DNA from: CAYNNP01 sp964398215
GTDB lineage: Bacteria > Planctomycetota > Planctomycetia > Pirellulales > Pirellulaceae
DNA length: 30,910 nt
Direction: 5' to 3'
NCBI GenBank assembly: GCA_964398215.1
Contig: CAYNNP010000048.1
Coordinates: forward strand, 1 to 30,910
Shown: one piece after another, positions 23,405 through 30,910 of the stretch
Layout: every line of letters begins with the position of its first letter
Position numbering within the stretch: position 1 is the stretch's first letter
Translations under genes and position numbers: made by a program
Notes under the pieces: generated by a model
The model's database searches: none
Told to the model about the DNA's origin: nothing
The model's input: the letters and a program-made list of their open reading frames with translations, nothing else

Positions 23405-24379
23405 ATGCGAGAAATCCATGTTGCCGTCGCTCAGTTTGAACACCGCGACAACGACAAACAATTCAATCTTGGTCGCATTCGCGAGCTGACTCGCACCGCC
23501 GCTGACCAAGGAGCCGAACTTGTCAGTTTTCACGAAGCCTGCATCACGGGGTATTCGTGGGTCCAGCCGTTGAGTTTGCAAGAACTGTTGCAGGTGGCAG
23601 AACCGGTCCCCAATGGATCGTCAGTAAATGAGCTTATCAAAATCGCCAAGGAGTTTGGCGTGGTGGTGATGGCGGGTCTGTTTGAACGCTCAGGCGATTC
23701 AGTTTTCAACACTTACGTTACGGTTGAACCGGACGGGTTCGTCACAAAATTCAGTAAACTTCATCCGTTCGTGAGTCCGCATTTGTCGCCTGGCAACGAA
23801 TACCGCGTGATTGAATTGTTGGGCTGCAAGATCGGGTTCTTGATCTGCTACGACAATAACTTGCCAGAGAACGTTCGCCTCACAACGATGATGGGTGCCG
23901 AAATCATTTGTATGCCGCACGTTACTTGCTGCCTGCCTTCGGCCATGCCCGGACGTGGATTGGTTGACCCACAGTTGTGGGAAAACCGTCACACCGATCC
24001 GGCTCGGCTGCGCCGGGAGTTTCGCGGGGCAAAGGGACGCGAGTGGTTGATGCGATGGTTACCGACACGGGCCTACGAAAATGGCATCTATGCACTGTTC
24101 AGTAATCCAGTTGGCCGCGACTATGATACGATCAAACCAGGGTTAGCGATGATCTTGGATCCGTTCGGCGAAGTCGTCGCAGAAAGCCACGCGCTGGGAG
24201 ACGATGTGGTTGTTGGCTTGTTGACACCGGACAAGCTAAAGGCCGCCTCAGGTCAACGATACATCAAAGCCCGTAGACCGGAACTGTACGCCAAACTAGT
24301 CGAGCCACAAGAGTCGGTGACTCTGCCAGGCTGGCGCATGGAACACGAGTCCGAGGATCGTAGTGCTGCGACCAAATAG
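23405..24379 (+). CDS. Carbon-nitrogen hydrolase (nitrilase superfamily amidase)
   Basis: This is a 324-residue cytosolic hydrolase with the complete catalytic triad: Glu44 in SFHEACITGYSW, Lys118 in KFSKLHPF and Cys148 in IGFLICYDNNLPEN. The usual nitrilase-superfamily alpha-beta-beta-alpha fold is supported by VAVAQFEHRDND at the start and by VMAGLFERSGD and NGIYALFSNPVG later. Family members hydrolyse amides or carbamoyl groups, such as N-carbamoyl putrescine or omega-amides, and the residue pattern does not single out one substrate. The start ATG at 23405 follows an AT-rich stretch without a strong Shine-Dalgarno sequence. It is convergent with the DUF4340 gene at 24441. Confidence 0.92.
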   Translation: MREIHVAVAQFEHRDNDKQFNLGRIRELTRTAADQGAELVSFHEACITGYSWVQPLSLQELLQVAEPVPNGSSVNELIKIAKEFGVVVMAGLFERSGDSVFNTYVTVEPDGFVTKFSKLHPFVSPHLSPGNEYRVIELLGCKIGFLICYDNNLPENVRLTTMMGAEIICMPHVTCCLPSAMPGRGLVDPQLWENRHTDPARLRREFRGAKGREWLMRWLPTRAYENGIYALFSNPVGRDYDTIKPGLAMILDPFGEVVAESHALGDDVVVGLLTPDKLKAASGQRYIKARRPELYAKLVEPQESVTLPGWRMEHESEDRSAATK

Positions 24380-24411
24380 TTGCACTGCGAGTCAAAGCGT
24401 CTGTAGGCGAT

Positions 24412-24429
24412 CCGCCAAGCAAACGGCGG
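24412..24429. other. Hairpin between convergent genes
   Basis: A 5-base GC stem (CCGCC at 24412-24416 with GGCGG at 24425-24429) lies in the 61-base gap between the amidase stop and the DUF4340 stop. It could act as a transcription barrier in both directions, but neither side has a T-run, so an intrinsic terminator is not established. Confidence 0.3.
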
Positions 24430-24440
24430 CAAACTGGACC

Positions 24441-25970
24441 CTATTCTTTGACCAAGTCTTGCTGTTTGATCTTTAGCATGCTGTAGGTACTTTCAGGAAT
24501 GACGTAGTACCAATCAGCAAATCGCTCGTTCAAGTTGCGGACGCGCCGCTCTGCGACTTTCATCAAATCCTTTCGCTCGTTCAACTTGCGTTGATTTTCC
24601 TTTCGCACCTTCTCTTGTGCCGCATCCAGGTATTCTTGTTTTTCGTCATCCGACAACTCCTCGTCTTCTGCCCCATCACCTTCCTTCTTTTCTGCGTCAT
24701 CACCTTCCTTCTTATCGCCCAATCCAATGTCTTCGAGTGTTTGGGGGATAGGCTTTAGTTCGGGCAGTGGAAAGTGGCTCTTGTCGACATCCGCGACAAC
24801 AAACAGGAAACGATTCAGGCTGGTCGTTTTTTCACCATTCGCATCGGTTGCCGATTCATCTTGTTGCTCGGTAAGGCCCTCAATGTTGCCGAACCGGAGA
24901 GCGTACTCCACGCCATCATCCATCCTGACATACAGTTCGCCATTTGCAGACAGTAGCTCCAATTTGTCATCAACAGTAGGCTGAGGATAAAAACCAAGTT
25001 GAGCAATTGAGGTCACAACCGCGTCGTCGGACATCAGGTCCTTGTTTGACTTTAAATGATCACTCACGCCATCGGGTTTTCTGGCGACATCAACAATCCG
25101 CATGTCATCCAAAGCATTCAGTAGATTCCCAAGCTTAGTCATGCTGGGTTCTTTGCCTGCTTGGTCTTCCAAAACCATGCCTTCGGATTGTTCGTTGTTG
25201 GGATCAAACTTGCGAACTTGTTGGATTTTCCATCGCGTCACATCGCGTTTGATAATCGCCTCGTAGGAACGCGACGTTACCAGGCGTTTCAGTTTGGGGT
25301 CGGGAATGGTGCTGTAATCACGAATCTCCAACTCTTCGATACCGATGCTTGATAGCCGAAGCAGATCGGTCTCGATCCAATCTTGGAAATTCGTGGACAG
25401 TGGTCGGTCATCCAACGTCAAAACGTACACAGGATCTTGGCCAGGAATCCGGACGTAGATCTGTTGAGGATTATCAACGATTCGATTGCCAAGAATCAGT
25501 GAAGCAAGCGTCTTTTGGTTTTTATCTTTGAAGGTCACCATCCGGCCGATGCCCTTGTCACCGACTTTGTAGGTTGCCTCTTTTGGTTCAACAACGCCGT
25601 ATTCAGCATGCTGGCTTGGTTCGACGTTGAATTCTTCCTGAACGTCTTTTTGGATAAAGACATTGGCAGCGTTTTGCATTTGTTCAACCGCATCGGCCGG
25701 GTAGCCTTTGTGGGAAGTGATCGACCAACTACCAGATTCCTGATTGCGTCGGACTTCAAAGTTCTTGAACGTTCCCTGACCGTCGTCAAACGTCACGATT
25801 TTTACGCTTGCTGCTACCAGCGGATCTGTGAACTCGGGAAAGATTGGCTGGTTCACACGAGAACGAAGGTTGTTCAGCTGAATGGGGCTTTCCCACGACA
25901 TGAAAACCCCGATCGCCAGCATGATTAGGCCAACGCCGAAAAACGTTCCCGTCTTTGATGTTTCACTCAT
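24441..25970 (-). CDS. DUF4340-domain membrane-anchored protein
   Basis: This 509-residue protein has one N-terminal membrane helix (TGTFFGVGLIMLAIGVFMSW), and the rest lies outside the cytoplasm. Residues about 60-360 resemble DUF4340, with repeating beta-rich segments such as WSITSHKGYPADAVEQMQNA. A Glu/Lys/Asp-rich low-complexity stretch with a short repeat (KKEGDDAEKKEGDGAED) lies near 420-440. It leads into a predicted coiled coil, and the final segment is LNERFADWYYVIPESTYSML. DUF4340 proteins are commonly encoded after a GldG-like ABC auxiliary protein, as here. The ATG at 25970 lies 9 bases from the stop of the upstream gene, with a GAGAG-type ribosome binding site overlapping it, so translational coupling is likely. 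Confidence 0.9.
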   Translation of the reverse strand: MSETSKTGTFFGVGLIMLAIGVFMSWESPIQLNNLRSRVNQPIFPEFTDPLVAASVKIVTFDDGQGTFKNFEVRRNQESGSWSITSHKGYPADAVEQMQNAANVFIQKDVQEEFNVEPSQHAEYGVVEPKEATYKVGDKGIGRMVTFKDKNQKTLASLILGNRIVDNPQQIYVRIPGQDPVYVLTLDDRPLSTNFQDWIETDLLRLSSIGIEELEIRDYSTIPDPKLKRLVTSRSYEAIIKRDVTRWKIQQVRKFDPNNEQSEGMVLEDQAGKEPSMTKLGNLLNALDDMRIVDVARKPDGVSDHLKSNKDLMSDDAVVTSIAQLGFYPQPTVDDKLELLSANGELYVRMDDGVEYALRFGNIEGLTEQQDESATDANGEKTTSLNRFLFVVADVDKSHFPLPELKPIPQTLEDIGLGDKKEGDDAEKKEGDGAEDEELSDDEKQEYLDAAQEKVRKENQRKLNERKDLMKVAERRVRNLNERFADWYYVIPESTYSMLKIKQQDLVKE

Positions 25971-25979
25971 TGGTCTCTC

Positions 25980-28856
25980 TTACTTCAATCTTGCTTTCGT
26001 AATGTTTTCTCGTTCCCGCAAACGTCGAGAGGCAAACACAATGATGCCAACCGCAAGCGGCGGGATACATGGCAGGGCGACAGCAGCCGCTTTGACACGA
26101 TTTTGTATTTTGGTGACCTGCTGATTTGCTTTGCGTTCGATCTCACGGATATTGTTTTCACGCTCACGCTCAGCGGTTTCTTTCTTCAGTCGAAGGCCTC
26201 GATTCAGACGTTCTTCTTTCGTTTTGTATTCCATGATCGCTGCGTTCAGCAGTTCTTGGGGCACCTTTCCGTCAGCGCTCTTTTCTTGAAGATCTTCGAT
26301 TCGCTCTCTCGATTTCTGAAGGTTCTTGGTCATGTCCTCTTCAGCATCACGCTTCACTTCGTTGTACTTATCTTGAAACTCTTGGGTCTTGTTTCGTACA
26401 AGCGCGGTCTCTTCTGCCTTGACAGCATCAATCATCCGCAGGCTGGTGAACATTGGTCGGTGATTACGAACATCAATGAATTCCGTTTCGCCAGTTAGCC
26501 AGTCAAAGATGTTCAATAGGAACGTGACATTTTGAAACTGAACGTGCGTATCATCGACTTGGTCTGGTTGCGCCCGAATCATCAAGAACGTAGGCGACAT
26601 CAGGTCAGTGTCAGCCACATAGACAGCTTTGATGCCAGATTCGTCAGTTGGATCGTCGGATTCTTTTTCAACGGCATCATCCTGGCTCTCGACCGCCATT
26701 GCGAGGGCGAAGCCAGATTTTGTGTTTTGCACTGCCGTGGTCAATTCGGCTTGTCCCCGTTGAACTCGCTGCAGTTGCAAGTTATTCAGCCGGCCCGCAC
26801 GTCCTGTTCGTAGCAGTGGAGTGTGCTTAAGAGTTGGTTTTTCGATGGGCTCGATGGCAGAAGAGTAGAGACATAAGACTTGGTTTAGGCCAGCAGTAAT
26901 CGGATTGTCAGGGTTCAGAGCGTCCGTTTCTGTACCTGGTGCACCTTGGTCAATGTAGATGTGAAAGTAATCAGTTGGCATGCTTGGGTACGGGATGTAC
27001 TGCTGAACAATCAGATCGGGAAAGTACAAGCCGTTTGGCATGGCATTACCTGGCGACGTGATCTCCAGAGCTTGCCACAAGTCGCGAATATCACCTTTGG
27101 GAATTGGTCGTGCGCCGCCCATTTGTGGCACACCTGGTGTCAATCTTGGCTGCCCTGTCGCTGGCATATCCGAGCGAAAGACAGGTGCCGTGTCTTCGAA
27201 GATTGCAGTAGGCATCCCTGACTTCACGGCATCGATAAGTCGTTTGAAATTTTCGGGTGGCAGCGATGATGGTTGAACGGCGACCAGTGCATCAAACATG
27301 TCACGCGTAACGGGTGACGAAAGATCAACGTCTTCAACGTCGTATTGTTTTTCAAGTTCGTCGACAATTGGGTGCCGCGGGATATTGACCACCTCAATGC
27401 CCTGGATCGATGTGCCACCGGTAAGCTTTGCTTGGGTGTACACCAATCCGATTCGCTTTCGTTCGCCACGAGAGACTGTATTGATGGAACGAACCAGTTC
27501 GTATTCGACAGGAATACCGTACTCGAAAACAGGAACCGTTACTTTTTCCAGGCCCGATCGGAAAGCGGCTCCGATGATAAATTGTTTTGTTTGCGAGACA
27601 CCCTTTTCACGCACCATTCGGGAGACAGGCTTGATGCCGAATCGGTCGGACGCTTGTCTGGCTTCTTCGCTAAAGAGTTCGATGTTGTCGTAAACATTGA
27701 CTTCGATATTACGATTCGTTGCAGAGGCTTCGGTGCGAAACTCTTTCAGCAAATTGATAAGTTCATAACGCGTTCGAGCATACTTTTCGGGAATGTCGGT
27801 GCTGACATAGGCATCGATCACGATCGGACGATCAGGGTTCAAATTCGATAGCAGCGACTTGGTTGCTGGCGCCAACGAACTAACCTTCCCTTCGGTTGCG
27901 TCGTATCGCAAAACGTCTTTGCTGCGAAACAGCATCACAGCGCCGGAGGTGAACAATATCAGCCCCAGCACGCGAGCTAGGTAGTGCCACGCCATGGTGT
28001 TGCCGTCCTTGCCACCGGTCCAGTGCCGCCTGCCAATCAGGACCATGCACATATACAGTGCAACAGTGGCGACCAACAGGAAATAGCCTACCGATGACAT
28101 GCTAATCAGACCGCGACCAAAGTCGTCGAATGGTCGTGCGATACCGCATTGGGTAAAGAAATCTGCAACCGCCTGCGAGGGACTGATCGAATCCGCAAGA
28201 GTGGCAAACGCAAGCGGAGCATTGAACAGTGCGCCCATGATGAAACCGACAGTCAAGTTACCTGTCAAGAACGATGCGATCATGCCGATGGCGATCATCG
28301 TCAGGCCAACGAACCAATATCCAAGATAGGTCGTGAAGAAGAGCCCGACATCCAGAATGCCTTCTGTCAAAATCGACAGCGTTACAAATGTGCTGAGCTG
28401 GCTGAACAAAAGTGAAAATGTAAAGATCGCAGCGGCAGACATGTATTTGCCGATTACGATGTCGAAATCGTCAGCCGGAAGCGTCAGCAAGAGTTCATCC
28501 GTTCCCTGCCGTTTTTCCTCCGCCCAAATGCTCATCGTGATTGCCGGTACGAACACCAGCATGATCAGCGGATACCAGTAATTCAGTTGGTCCAGGGTCG
28601 CGAGATTTTGATTGAAGAACTGGTAGGGCCAAAACGCGGCCACCGATGTCAGAAAAACAAAAATGCACAGAAACACGTAACCCGTTGGGTTCGTAAAGTA
28701 CGCCAAGAAGTTGCGTTTCATGACGGCGTAAGCTGCGCGTTTACGACTCGCCAGCGCGGCAATCACAACCAACATCGCGCACAGCAAGATCACATCCAAC
28801 ACTAGTAGGTTTAACAAAGCAACGACGACGTTGCTGACAACGCTATTTTCCGGCAT
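25980..28856 (-). CDS. Fused ABC-2 permease and GldG-type auxiliary protein
   Basis: This is a 958-residue membrane protein. Residues from about 15 to 300 form a multi-pass ABC-2/GldF-like permease with the cytoplasmic motif WAEEKRQGTDELLLTLPADD. After a further membrane helix around 310-330, a GldG-type extracytoplasmic region follows (YDATEGKVSSLAPATKSLLS, VIDAYVSTDIPEKYARTR and later TYLLNIFDW-like stretches near FQNVTFLLNIFDWLTG). A long coiled coil (about 830-910) and a last helix (ALPCIPPLAVGIIVFASRR) end the protein. In Bacteroidetes the permease and the auxiliary subunit are separate proteins GldF and GldG. Here they are one chain. It is transcribed after the ABC ATPase (59 bases apart) and before the DUF4340 gene, forming one export module. 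Confidence 0.92.
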   Translation of the reverse strand: MPENSVVSNVVVALLNLLVLDVILLCAMLVVIAALASRKRAAYAVMKRNFLAYFTNPTGYVFLCIFVFLTSVAAFWPYQFFNQNLATLDQLNYWYPLIMLVFVPAITMSIWAEEKRQGTDELLLTLPADDFDIVIGKYMSAAAIFTFSLLFSQLSTFVTLSILTEGILDVGLFFTTYLGYWFVGLTMIAIGMIASFLTGNLTVGFIMGALFNAPLAFATLADSISPSQAVADFFTQCGIARPFDDFGRGLISMSSVGYFLLVATVALYMCMVLIGRRHWTGGKDGNTMAWHYLARVLGLILFTSGAVMLFRSKDVLRYDATEGKVSSLAPATKSLLSNLNPDRPIVIDAYVSTDIPEKYARTRYELINLLKEFRTEASATNRNIEVNVYDNIELFSEEARQASDRFGIKPVSRMVREKGVSQTKQFIIGAAFRSGLEKVTVPVFEYGIPVEYELVRSINTVSRGERKRIGLVYTQAKLTGGTSIQGIEVVNIPRHPIVDELEKQYDVEDVDLSSPVTRDMFDALVAVQPSSLPPENFKRLIDAVKSGMPTAIFEDTAPVFRSDMPATGQPRLTPGVPQMGGARPIPKGDIRDLWQALEITSPGNAMPNGLYFPDLIVQQYIPYPSMPTDYFHIYIDQGAPGTETDALNPDNPITAGLNQVLCLYSSAIEPIEKPTLKHTPLLRTGRAGRLNNLQLQRVQRGQAELTTAVQNTKSGFALAMAVESQDDAVEKESDDPTDESGIKAVYVADTDLMSPTFLMIRAQPDQVDDTHVQFQNVTFLLNIFDWLTGETEFIDVRNHRPMFTSLRMIDAVKAEETALVRNKTQEFQDKYNEVKRDAEEDMTKNLQKSRERIEDLQEKSADGKVPQELLNAAIMEYKTKEERLNRGLRLKKETAERERENNIREIERKANQQVTKIQNRVKAAAVALPCIPPLAVGIIVFASRRLRERENITKARLK

Positions 28857-28915
28857 GGTTTATCGGTGGGATAATCGGTTGGAAAAGAAAATTTTTGAAG
28901 AGACCAACATGCTTT

Positions 28916-29898
28916 CTATTCAGCTGGGACGCTTTGGTCAGCGGGCGTTTCTTGTGAACCATCGTCACCTTCGCTCTCATCTTCGTCTTCGTCTTCATCA
29001 TCAGGATGAGTCAACACGTAAAAAGCTTCGTCCAGGTCGTTTTCACCACGCTGTCNNNNNNNNNNNNNNNNNNNNNNNNNNNNNNNNNNNNNNNNNNNNN
29101 NNNNNNNNNNNNNNNNNNNNNNNNNNNNNNNNNNNNNNNNNNNNNNNNNNNNNNNTCAGGATGAGTCAACACGTAAAAAGCTTCGTCCAGGTCGTTTTCA
29201 CCACGCTGTCGAAGCTCGTCGACGTTGCCATCGTAAACCATTCGGCCTTCGTTGATCATCACGACCCGCGACGCCATAGCTTCGACTTCTTGCAAAATAT
29301 GCGTGCTGAGCAAAATCGTTTTGTTGGCTTCGCTTAATCGACGCATCGTAGCGCGAACGCCACGAATCTGATTCGGGTCCAAGCCTGCCGTTGGTTCATC
29401 CAGAATCAAGACGTCGGGATCGTGCAACAAGGCTTGGCTCATGCCCACACGTTGCTTGAAACCCTTGGACAGTTTACTGATCGGTTTATAAACGACAGAC
29501 GAAAGATCACAGATATCTACAACCGCTTCAATTCGATCTTTTTTCTGGGCTGCACTCAAACCACGCGCATCACCGAAAAACTCTAGCATCGCGCGAGGCG
29601 TCATCTCAAAGTACAACGGGCCTTTCTCGGGCAAGTACCCAAGTTGCCGACTACCTTCGATGCGGTTGGTCATCATGTTGTAGCCAGCGATTCGGGCCTC
29701 CCCTTCGCTGGGGGCGATGTAACCCGTCAGCATCTTCATCGTTGTGCTCTTACCCGCTCCGTTGGGCCCTAAAAACGCAACGAGTTCACCCTCGGTCACA
29801 GAAAAACTGATTTCTCGCGAGGCGGCAAAGGGACCGTAAAATTTGCTCAAACCGATCGCTTCGATCATCGGCCGTTTGGTTTCGTCGCTCGAGGTCAT
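28916..29898 (-). CDS. ABC transporter ATPase (GldA-like), interrupted by an artefactual N gap
   Basis: This is the cytoplasmic ATPase subunit for the GldF-GldG module. The ATG at 29898 (MTSSDETKRP) is chosen; the next Met is at residue 11. Walker A is GPNGAGKST (residues 44-52), the signature is SKLSKGFKQRVG, Walker B is VLILDEPT and the H-loop is STHILQEVE. As printed, the gene is broken by 100 Ns. The same 55 bp flank the gap at 29001-29055 and 29156-29210. Collapsing the duplicate removes 155 bases and leaves 828 bases, an exact 276 codons. The frame then continues from YVLTHP into an acidic tail (DDEDEDEDESEGDDG) ending at the TAG at 28916-28918. The true protein is 275 residues, a normal length. 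Confidence 0.93.
29001..29055. repeat. Left copy of 55-bp duplicate at scaffold gap (assembly artefact)
   Basis: This 55-bp stretch ends directly at the N gap and is identical to 29156-29210. Exact duplication on both sides of a gap marks overlapping contig ends that were not merged. Confidence 0.97.
29056..29155. other. Scaffold gap of exactly 100 N
   Basis: The run of N is exactly 100 bases, a default gap length used by scaffolders, and it is flanked by the 55-bp duplicate. Its true length is negative: no sequence is missing. Confidence 0.97.
29156..29210. repeat. Right copy of 55-bp duplicate at scaffold gap (assembly artefact)
   Basis: Identical to 29001-29055 and beginning directly after the N gap. 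One copy should be removed together with the Ns. Confidence 0.97.
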
Positions 29899-30860
29899 GG
29901 GCAAGTTTTTAAGGAAGGCGGGCAGTTTGTCAGCGAATGGGGACTGGAACTTCTTGGTGAAAGCGCACAATGACCACCGAGAGCTTACGCGGAAACCAGC
30001 GGTCTGGTTCACCTCTTAAGCCGCAGAATACCATTTTACGGCCCGACTTGTGCAGCCCCGCCTAGGCTTCAGGGCAACCCAGTTTTCAATTCGAGAAATC
30101 TGTATCTTGGGTACTCCTCCTGCCCAAGACCGTAGATTGTGGTTGTCGGGAAGAGTTGTAAAACACGCTTCCGAACGATAGGAAGATCTTTTCATCCTCG
30201 AAAGGCTGCCTGCACACAATCTGGAACGCTCGGTCGACGTAGGCGAATCGGCATTCGCCGCGTTCGGTCCATAGCATTTCAGCAGGAACTCTGGAGGGAA
30301 GCACATTGCGACGAATATGCTACCAGCTCTCGCTGCGGAAAGAGCTTCCCACGCATCCCCCGAGGATATTGAATCAAAGACGCGGTACGACAACAAAGTG
30401 CGTCAGGCTGTGATTGATCGCACCTTGTCGATAGACTCAAAGCGACAGCGGTCGGACAAACGATGCAGCGTGACTTCTTGCTCAAACTGTCCACCGGCTT
30501 TCTCTACGATTGCTTGGAGAACGCGATCCGAAGCTTTGCTGAGCTGAGTTCGCGATAAGGTTCTCAGCGATATTTCTGGCTCGCTTTGTGTTGACGAGAA
30601 CAACCTTGGACAATGAGTCGATCTGATCGCCAGCGAGCCGGTGGCGGACAATCCGATTGCCTGCACAGCCGAATGTTCACGTGAACATACGAGCAGTATC
30701 GGCAATTCTTGCATTCGTTGGTGAACGCCACCGTGAAATTTTCGCGTAACGCCCTTGCGAATATAGGTAGAGCCCACGGTTGTGAGATCGATTCACAACG
30801 AAAAAGCCAACGACTTACTCAAGTTTCTTTTTCCATTCTCCCCTACTGCCCTGCGTTATT
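29899..30860. other. About 960 bp without a confident gene
   Basis: Upstream of the ABC operon, every frame carries only short open stretches. On the minus strand, frames at 30403-30777 and 30016-30396 are in the same phase and separated by a TGA and two codons, but neither has a recognisable domain, and the composition is poor in the usual codon pattern. This may be a long promoter region or a decayed gene. A perfect 16-bp palindrome lies at 30673-30688. The promoter of the ABC operon is expected near 29900-30000. Confidence 0.5.
30403..30777 (-). CDS. Possible small ORF, unrecognised (may be a gene remnant)
   Basis: This is a 124-codon frame whose second half (QLSKASDRVLQAIVEKAGGQ, then FEQEVTLHRLSDRC) has a plausible soluble helical character, while the first half does not. 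There is no ribosome binding site that decides a start and no family match known to me. The same frame reopens after the stop, so a decayed longer gene is possible. Confidence 0.2.
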   Translation of the reverse strand: MGSTYIRKGVTRKFHGGVHQRMQELPILLVCSREHSAVQAIGLSATGSLAIRSTHCPRLFSSTQSEPEISLRTLSRTQLSKASDRVLQAIVEKAGGQFEQEVTLHRLSDRCRFESIDKVRSITA

Positions 30861-30910
30861 ATGAAAATGCAAAATTTGTTTTCAAAGAAGTCGCCCCGCC
30901 GTAAATCTTC
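30861..30910 (+). CDS. Possible 5' end of a gene cut by the window edge
   Basis: An ATG at 30861 opens a frame MKMQNLFSKKSPRRKS that runs off the window. The very basic Lys/Arg/Ser start is like the N-termini of planctomycete LEPR-XLL surface proteins, which begin with a similar stretch before the LExR motif. Only 16 codons are visible, so this is a hint only. Confidence 0.35.
   Translation, partial: MKMQNLFSKKSPRRKS

Noticed and set aside
27345..27851. 168-codon open frame on the plus strand
   Set aside because: It is a shadow of the GldF-GldG fusion gene and shows no motif or ribosome binding site.
29001..29210. A genuine duplication within the ABC ATPase gene
   Set aside because: Copies abut a gap of exactly 100 N, and merging them restores an in-frame complete gene. 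An assembly artefact explains everything.
28831..29337. Plus-strand open frame spanning the N gap
   Set aside because: Its openness depends on 100 unknown bases and on a duplicated contig end. The minus strand encodes the ABC ATPase.
1..30910. CRISPR array, tRNA, rRNA, insertion sequence or prophage
   Set aside because: No regular spaced repeats, cloverleaf-like sequence, transposase or phage genes were seen on reading both strands.

Overview
The window looks like a chromosomal scaffold from a planctomycete, most likely Pirellulaceae or Rhodopirellula-like. The evidence is a moderate GC content, a secreted formylglycine-dependent sulfatase, a giant extracellular protein whose N-terminus carries the planctomycete LEPR-XLL-type motif (LEKRQMLAGD), an exosortase-type CPBP protease, and a GldA/GldFG/DUF4340 ABC system. 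No tRNA, rRNA, CRISPR array, transposase or phage gene was recognised. This taxonomic call is inference from gene content.

Layout. Positions 1-121 hold the GC-rich tail of an unidentified gene. Next come a small exported membrane protein (455-982), dprA on the minus strand, a SAM methyltransferase, and a sulfatase (minus). The sulfatase is divergent from a lipoprotein rhodanese, which is followed by an unusual acetate kinase-PduL fusion. From 7687 to 13510 lies a plus-strand series: M61 peptidase with PDZ domain, esterase, EboD-like dehydroquinate-synthase homologue, single-pass membrane protein, exosortase-associated CPBP protease, and YidD. A 1652-residue LEPR-XLL surface protein with an internal cyclophilin domain follows (13869-18827), then an HU-family protein with a clear terminator. 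Next are a small acidic protein (minus), a REPIN-like inverted repeat pair, a fold-type III PLP decarboxylase converging on nrdR, a bacterial PH-domain membrane protein, a GYF_2/zinc-ribbon protein and a nitrilase-superfamily amidohydrolase. The right third is a minus-strand operon: ABC ATPase, then fused GldF-GldG permease/auxiliary protein, then DUF4340 protein. About 960 bp beyond it contain no confident gene, and the last 50 bases may be the start of another gene.

How genes may work together. The AckA-PduL fusion would convert acetyl-CoA to acetate plus ATP (or the reverse) in one polypeptide. The exported hydrolases (sulfatase, esterase, M61 peptidase) fit a polysaccharide-degrading, particle-associated lifestyle. 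The CPBP protease and YidD suggest membrane or export maturation functions beside the giant surface protein. The ABC operon is a planctomycete version of the gliding-type ABC module.

The most useful observations are: (1) the AckA-PduL fusion; (2) a REPIN-like element built of two GTAGG-headed REP-like sequences; (3) proof from the sequence that the 100-N gap at 29056-29155 is a scaffolding artefact, because the same 55 bp flank it on both sides and merging them restores a complete 275-aa ATPase; (4) an EboD-type enzyme with no other ebo genes in view; and (5) a cyclophilin domain embedded in a giant surface protein. I did not find a clearly new defence or mobile system.
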